The position numbers and the translations under genes are program-made. A model generated the notes under the pieces. It did not search any database and was not told the origin of the DNA. It saw nothing but the letters and a program-made list of their open reading frames with translations. A stretch of 64,000 nt of DNA from JASMHC01 sp964453855 (GTDB lineage Bacteria; Pseudomonadota; Alphaproteobacteria; Rhodobacterales; Rhodobacteraceae), in assembly GCA_964453855.1 (NCBI GenBank), contig CAYVRN010000006.1, positions 1 through 64,000 of the forward strand, written 5' to 3'. Below are positions 61,671-64,000 of this stretch, piece after piece (within the stretch, counting starts at the first letter, position 1; every line of letters begins with the position of its first letter).

Positions 61671-62114
61671 ATGAGGATTGCAGTGCAGTCCGAGCCTTTC
61701 GATTTCGGTGCCGAGGCGTCTGCGTTTGCGTCCGGGCACCACGATCAGGGGGCGGTTGTCACCTTTACCGGCATCGTGAGGAATAACCCCGAGGGTACGC
61801 TGGAGCGCATGGTGATCGAGCACTACCCCGGCATGACCGAAAAGGCGCTGACCAAGATCGCCACCGAAGCGCAAGAGCGCTGGGACTTAGGCGACGTGCT
61901 TGTGATCCACCGCTACGGTGATCTGTCCCCCGGAGAGATGATCATGATGGTCGCCACCGCCTCGCGCCACCGCAAAAACGCTTTTGAGGCGGCAGAGTAT
62001 CTGATGGATTACCTCAAATCCCGCGCGCCGTTCTGGAAAAAAGAGTTTCTGGCGGGTGGCGCCGAATGGGTCGCAGCCAGGGACGAGGACGAAGATAGTC
62101 TGAAACGCTGGTAA
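61671..62114 (+). CDS. moaE: Molybdopterin synthase catalytic subunit
   Basis: Large subunit of molybdopterin synthase, 147 residues. GAVVTFTGIVRNNPEG, LERMVIEHYPGMTEKAL, and HRYGDLSPGEMIMMVATASRHRKNAFEAAEYLMDYLKSRAPFWKKE contain the conserved substrate-binding lysines and the RxxxFxxxxxxMDxLK segment of MoaE. Pairs with MoaD upstream. Confidence 0.95.
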   Translation: MRIAVQSEPFDFGAEASAFASGHHDQGAVVTFTGIVRNNPEGTLERMVIEHYPGMTEKALTKIATEAQERWDLGDVLVIHRYGDLSPGEMIMMVATASRHRKNAFEAAEYLMDYLKSRAPFWKKEFLAGGAEWVAARDEDEDSLKRW

Positions 62115-62116
62115 CG

Positions 62117-62180
62117 CGGGGGCGCTGCCCCCGTCACCTGCGGTGACTCCCCCGGAGTATTTTTAGTAAGATGAAAACGA
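62117..62180. repeat. REP-like element, two hairpins plus GGAGTATTT tail
   Basis: Right after moaE, CGGGGGC-GCT-GCCCCCG (62117-62133) and TCACC-TGC-GGTGA (62134-62146) are followed by CCCCCGGAGTATTTTTAGTAAGATGAAAA. An inverted related element lies at 62284-62325, giving a facing pair around a terminator. Confidence 0.6.
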
Positions 62181-62251
62181 TTTGGTAATCTTCTTGGGCC
62201 AAAGTCTGTGAGCGCTACAGGCTGGAGAGTCGATGGGCGTGTAAGGTGAAA

Positions 62252-62285
62252 CCCCGCTCTGAGCGATCAGGGCGGGGCGCTTTTG
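62252..62285 (+). terminator. Strong terminator between moaE and the oxygenase
   Basis: CCCCGCTCTGA-GCGA-TCAGGGCGGGG is an 11-bp stem (one T-G pair) with a GCGA tetraloop, followed by CGCTTTTG. It may end the moaE transcript or a short RNA made from about 62190-62250. It could also act on the opposite strand. Confidence 0.85.
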
Positions 62286-62325
62286 TTTCATCTTACCGAA
62301 AATACTCCCGCCGGAGGCGTCCGCG
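62284..62325. repeat. REP-like element, inverted copy
   Basis: TTTCATCTTACCGAAAATACTCCCGCCGGAG is the reverse complement of a CGGAGTATTTT...GTAAGATGAAA element and mirrors the copy at 62117-62180. It ends 3 nt before the oxygenase stop codon. Confidence 0.6.
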
Positions 62326-62328
62326 CTG

Positions 62329-63105
62329 TCACCCGGTTCTGCCGTAAAAGGTCATGCGGGCGGTTTCCGACAGGGCGACGCCGGGTTCCGAATTATACGC
62401 CAGCACGGCAAGCATCCGTGTGCGGTTTCCTTCGTTCGGGGCGACGCGATGCAGGGAATTTCGGCCCCTGAAAAACACCAGCGTTCCGGCTTGGGCGTTG
62501 ATCTGGTGAACAGGGGATTTGCCATCCAGTACGTCAGCGACGGCATCAAAGCCCATTTCACCGGCATCAGCATCGCGCAGACGGGTGACGTATTCAAACG
62601 TACCGCCCGTTTCAGGGGCCTGCACCATCAGGGTAATCGAAAACGACGAGTTGTCGAAATGCCAGCCCAGTTCCTGTCCCTGTTCGTGAAAATGCAGATT
62701 GATCGACGACAAAGGGTCTGCGTATTCGAACAGTTGTTTTTCGTCTAGAACATGGCACAGGAACGCGCGGAAATCGGCGTTGTCATAAAGCTGGCGCAGG
62801 GGCGAGCTAGCGCTGATCTGGTCGTCTGTTAGACAGCCTTTGGTCGACAGGACCATGCGGTTGCGCGGATGATCGGACGGGAAGGCAGGGTCGGGTTTGG
62901 ACAGGTAGACCGTGTGGTGCTCGGGTTTGGTATAGACCTGATCTCGTTGCGCGTCGCCTTCGTCCTGAACCTGTCGGATCGCGTCCGGGTGTACAAATCC
63001 CTCCATAACAAAGACGCCATCGACGTCAAAGGCCGCTTTGCAGGCGTTGCGAAAGCCGTGGTCTGTGATGGGGTATCTTTGCAGATCAACGATATCTGAC
63101 AGCAT
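62329..63105 (-). CDS. Fe(II)/2-oxoglutarate-dependent oxygenase, HalD/BesD-related
   Basis: A 258-residue cupin-type oxygenase. The iron ligands are visible as His149-x-Asp151 in LGWHFDNSSFS and His219 in GRNSLHRVAPNEGNRTR; the arginine at 228 or 230 should bind 2-oxoglutarate. ETGGTFEYV and AGTLVFFRGR are typical of the BesD-like branch, whose best-known members chlorinate free amino acids. Those halogenases replace the Asp by Gly; here the Asp is kept, so hydroxylation is more likely than halogenation. Substrate unknown. Separated by 14 nt from rarA on the same strand. Confidence 0.78.
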   Translation of the reverse strand: MLSDIVDLQRYPITDHGFRNACKAAFDVDGVFVMEGFVHPDAIRQVQDEGDAQRDQVYTKPEHHTVYLSKPDPAFPSDHPRNRMVLSTKGCLTDDQISASSPLRQLYDNADFRAFLCHVLDEKQLFEYADPLSSINLHFHEQGQELGWHFDNSSFSITLMVQAPETGGTFEYVTRLRDADAGEMGFDAVADVLDGKSPVHQINAQAGTLVFFRGRNSLHRVAPNEGNRTRMLAVLAYNSEPGVALSETARMTFYGRTG

Positions 63106-63119
63106 TCAACCGGACCTTT

Positions 63120-64000
63120 CTATTGCCGACGCTTGTCGCGGAGTTTGGAAAACCACTCGACACGTTTTTTCAGTTCTCGCTCATAGCCGCGTTCGACGGG
63201 CATATAATAGACGGGCCGTTTCTTCATGGTTTCGGGAAAGTAGTTCTGGCCCGAAAACCCGTCTTCGGCGTCGTGATCATAGGCGTATCCGTCACCGTAG
63301 CCTTGGTCTCGCATCAATGCCGTGGGCGCGTTCAGGATGTGTTTTGGGGGCGGTTCCGATCCTGTGCGGCGAGCGGCGTCGCGGGCAGCTTTATAGGCGG
63401 CATAGGTCGCGTTGGATTTCGGGGCGAGTGCTAGATAGACCACGGCTTGGGCCAGCGCCAACTCGCCCTCGGGGCTGCCCAGACGTTCGTAGGTTTCCCA
63501 TGCATGCAGGCATTGGGTCTGGGCATTGGGTTCGGCCAATCCGATATCTTCGACAGACACGCGGGTTAGTCGGCGGGCCAGAAAGCGGGGGTCTTCGCCG
63601 CCCTCCAGCATGCGAGCAAACCAATAAAGAGCCGCATCCGGGTCAGAGCCGCGTATGGATTTGTGCAGGGCCGAGATCAGATTGTAATGCTCGTCACCTG
63701 ATTTGTCGTATTTTGTGGCGCGGCGCATTAGCCGTTGTGACAAGGCATCGGTGGTCAGTTTCTTGTCCACTTTCCACGCCGTAACTTGTTCAATCAGGTT
63801 CAAAAGCGCTCGACCGTCGCCGTCAGCCATTTCCAGCAGCGCTTCTCGGGCTGGGCCATCAAGGGGAAGCTCGCGGTTCAGTTCTTGTTCGGCCCGTTGT
63901 GCCATCAGTTCAAGATGGGCCAGATCCAGCCGTTCAAGAACCAGAACCTGAGAACGGCTGAGAACAGCGGCGTTCAACTCGAACGAGGGGTTTTCTGTGG
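63120..64000 (-). CDS. rarA: Replication-associated recombination protein A, partial (C-terminal part)
   Basis: About 293 residues of RarA (MgsA); the 5' end and the AAA+ Walker motifs lie beyond the window. The visible part starts ENPSFELNAAVLSRSQVLVLERL, which is sensor-2 region of the AAA+ fold, and continues with the C-terminal signature HYNLISALHKSIRGSDPDAALYWFARMLEGGEDPRFLARRLTRVSVEDIGLA and YAYDHDAEDGFSGQNYFPE. RarA acts at stalled replication forks. Confidence 0.94.
   Translation of the reverse strand, partial: TENPSFELNAAVLSRSQVLVLERLDLAHLELMAQRAEQELNRELPLDGPAREALLEMADGDGRALLNLIEQVTAWKVDKKLTTDALSQRLMRRATKYDKSGDEHYNLISALHKSIRGSDPDAALYWFARMLEGGEDPRFLARRLTRVSVEDIGLAEPNAQTQCLHAWETYERLGSPEGELALAQAVVYLALAPKSNATYAAYKAARDAARRTGSEPPPKHILNAPTALMRDQGYGDGYAYDHDAEDGFSGQNYFPETMKKRPVYYMPVERGYERELKKRVEWFSKLRDKRRQ

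Noticed and set aside
1..64000. CRISPR array, insertion sequence, prophage or toxin-antitoxin system
   Set aside because: No regularly spaced repeats, transposase or integrase motifs, phage structural genes or toxin-antitoxin pairs were seen.

Overview
The window looks like chromosomal DNA of a marine alphaproteobacterium of the Rhodobacteraceae (Roseobacter group). The evidence is the gene content and order: an operon petABC for a bc1 complex, thiBPQ behind a TPP riboswitch, xseB-ispA-dxs, a compact alphaproteobacterial flagellar block (fliI / flgB-flgC-fliE-fliQ-flgF-flgG-flgA-flgH-fliL), a SelD fused to an NADH-dehydrogenase-like domain, pgsA-moaD-moaE, and REP-like 'GGAGTATTT' hairpin elements of the kind familiar from this family. 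Almost the whole window is coding. No transposase, integrase, prophage, CRISPR array or rRNA was seen.

Layout. 1-4.9 kb: tRNA-Lys, a decayed beta-barrel remnant, dapF-mtaB, two glutathione-transferase-like genes and an outer-membrane protein. 5.1-7.9 kb: petABC with a terminator. 7.9-11.2 kb: thiQ-thiP-thiB on the minus strand under a TPP riboswitch. 11.2-20.4 kb: housekeeping genes (aroC, Tat-thioredoxin plus CcdA, an EamA exporter, HU, amn, an SDR, dxs-ispA-xseB). 20.5-26.3 kb: flagellar rod, ring and export genes, divergent around a candidate CtrA site. 26.6-29.8 kb: dusA, then an H-NOX nitric-oxide sensor translationally coupled to a hybrid histidine kinase. 30.0-33.3 kb: two selenium genes (mnmH and fused selD) meeting tail to tail. 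33.4-36.7 kb: adenine deaminase, a D-2-hydroxyacid dehydrogenase and an SH3-domain protein. 36.7-44.4 kb: a maltose/maltodextrin locus (malK and a LacI regulator divergent from an alpha-glucosidase and malEFG) with LacI-type operators and an intercistronic hairpin after malE. 44.4-49.2 kb: a DUF1127 protein, a YadGH-like ABC exporter, an S49 protease, a tiny zinc-ribbon membrane protein, a Ca/Na exchanger and a pteridine-reductase-like SDR.

49.2-62.1 kb: uvrC and pgsA-moaDE, normally close neighbours, are separated here by about 9.4 kb. That segment holds a LysR regulator, a cytochrome c', a peptide-type ABC importer with a fused double ATPase, its Tat-exported binding protein, an unidentified structured-RNA candidate and a CocE/NonD (X-Pro dipeptidyl-peptidase-type) hydrolase. 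The last 2 kb carry a BesD/HalD-related Fe(II)/2-oxoglutarate oxygenase and the 3' part of rarA, which runs off the end.

Items most worth a second look: the roughly 130-nt multi-helix RNA candidate near 58.5 kb; a DapF in which the second catalytic cysteine reads as serine; the H-NOX/hybrid kinase pair with a degenerate extra receiver-like segment; the BesD-family oxygenase that keeps the hydroxylase-type HxD motif; and the AT-rich, DnaA-box-containing gap before uvrC. No wholly new multi-gene system was identified with confidence. All assignments come from reading the sequence and recalling family motifs; no database search was run.
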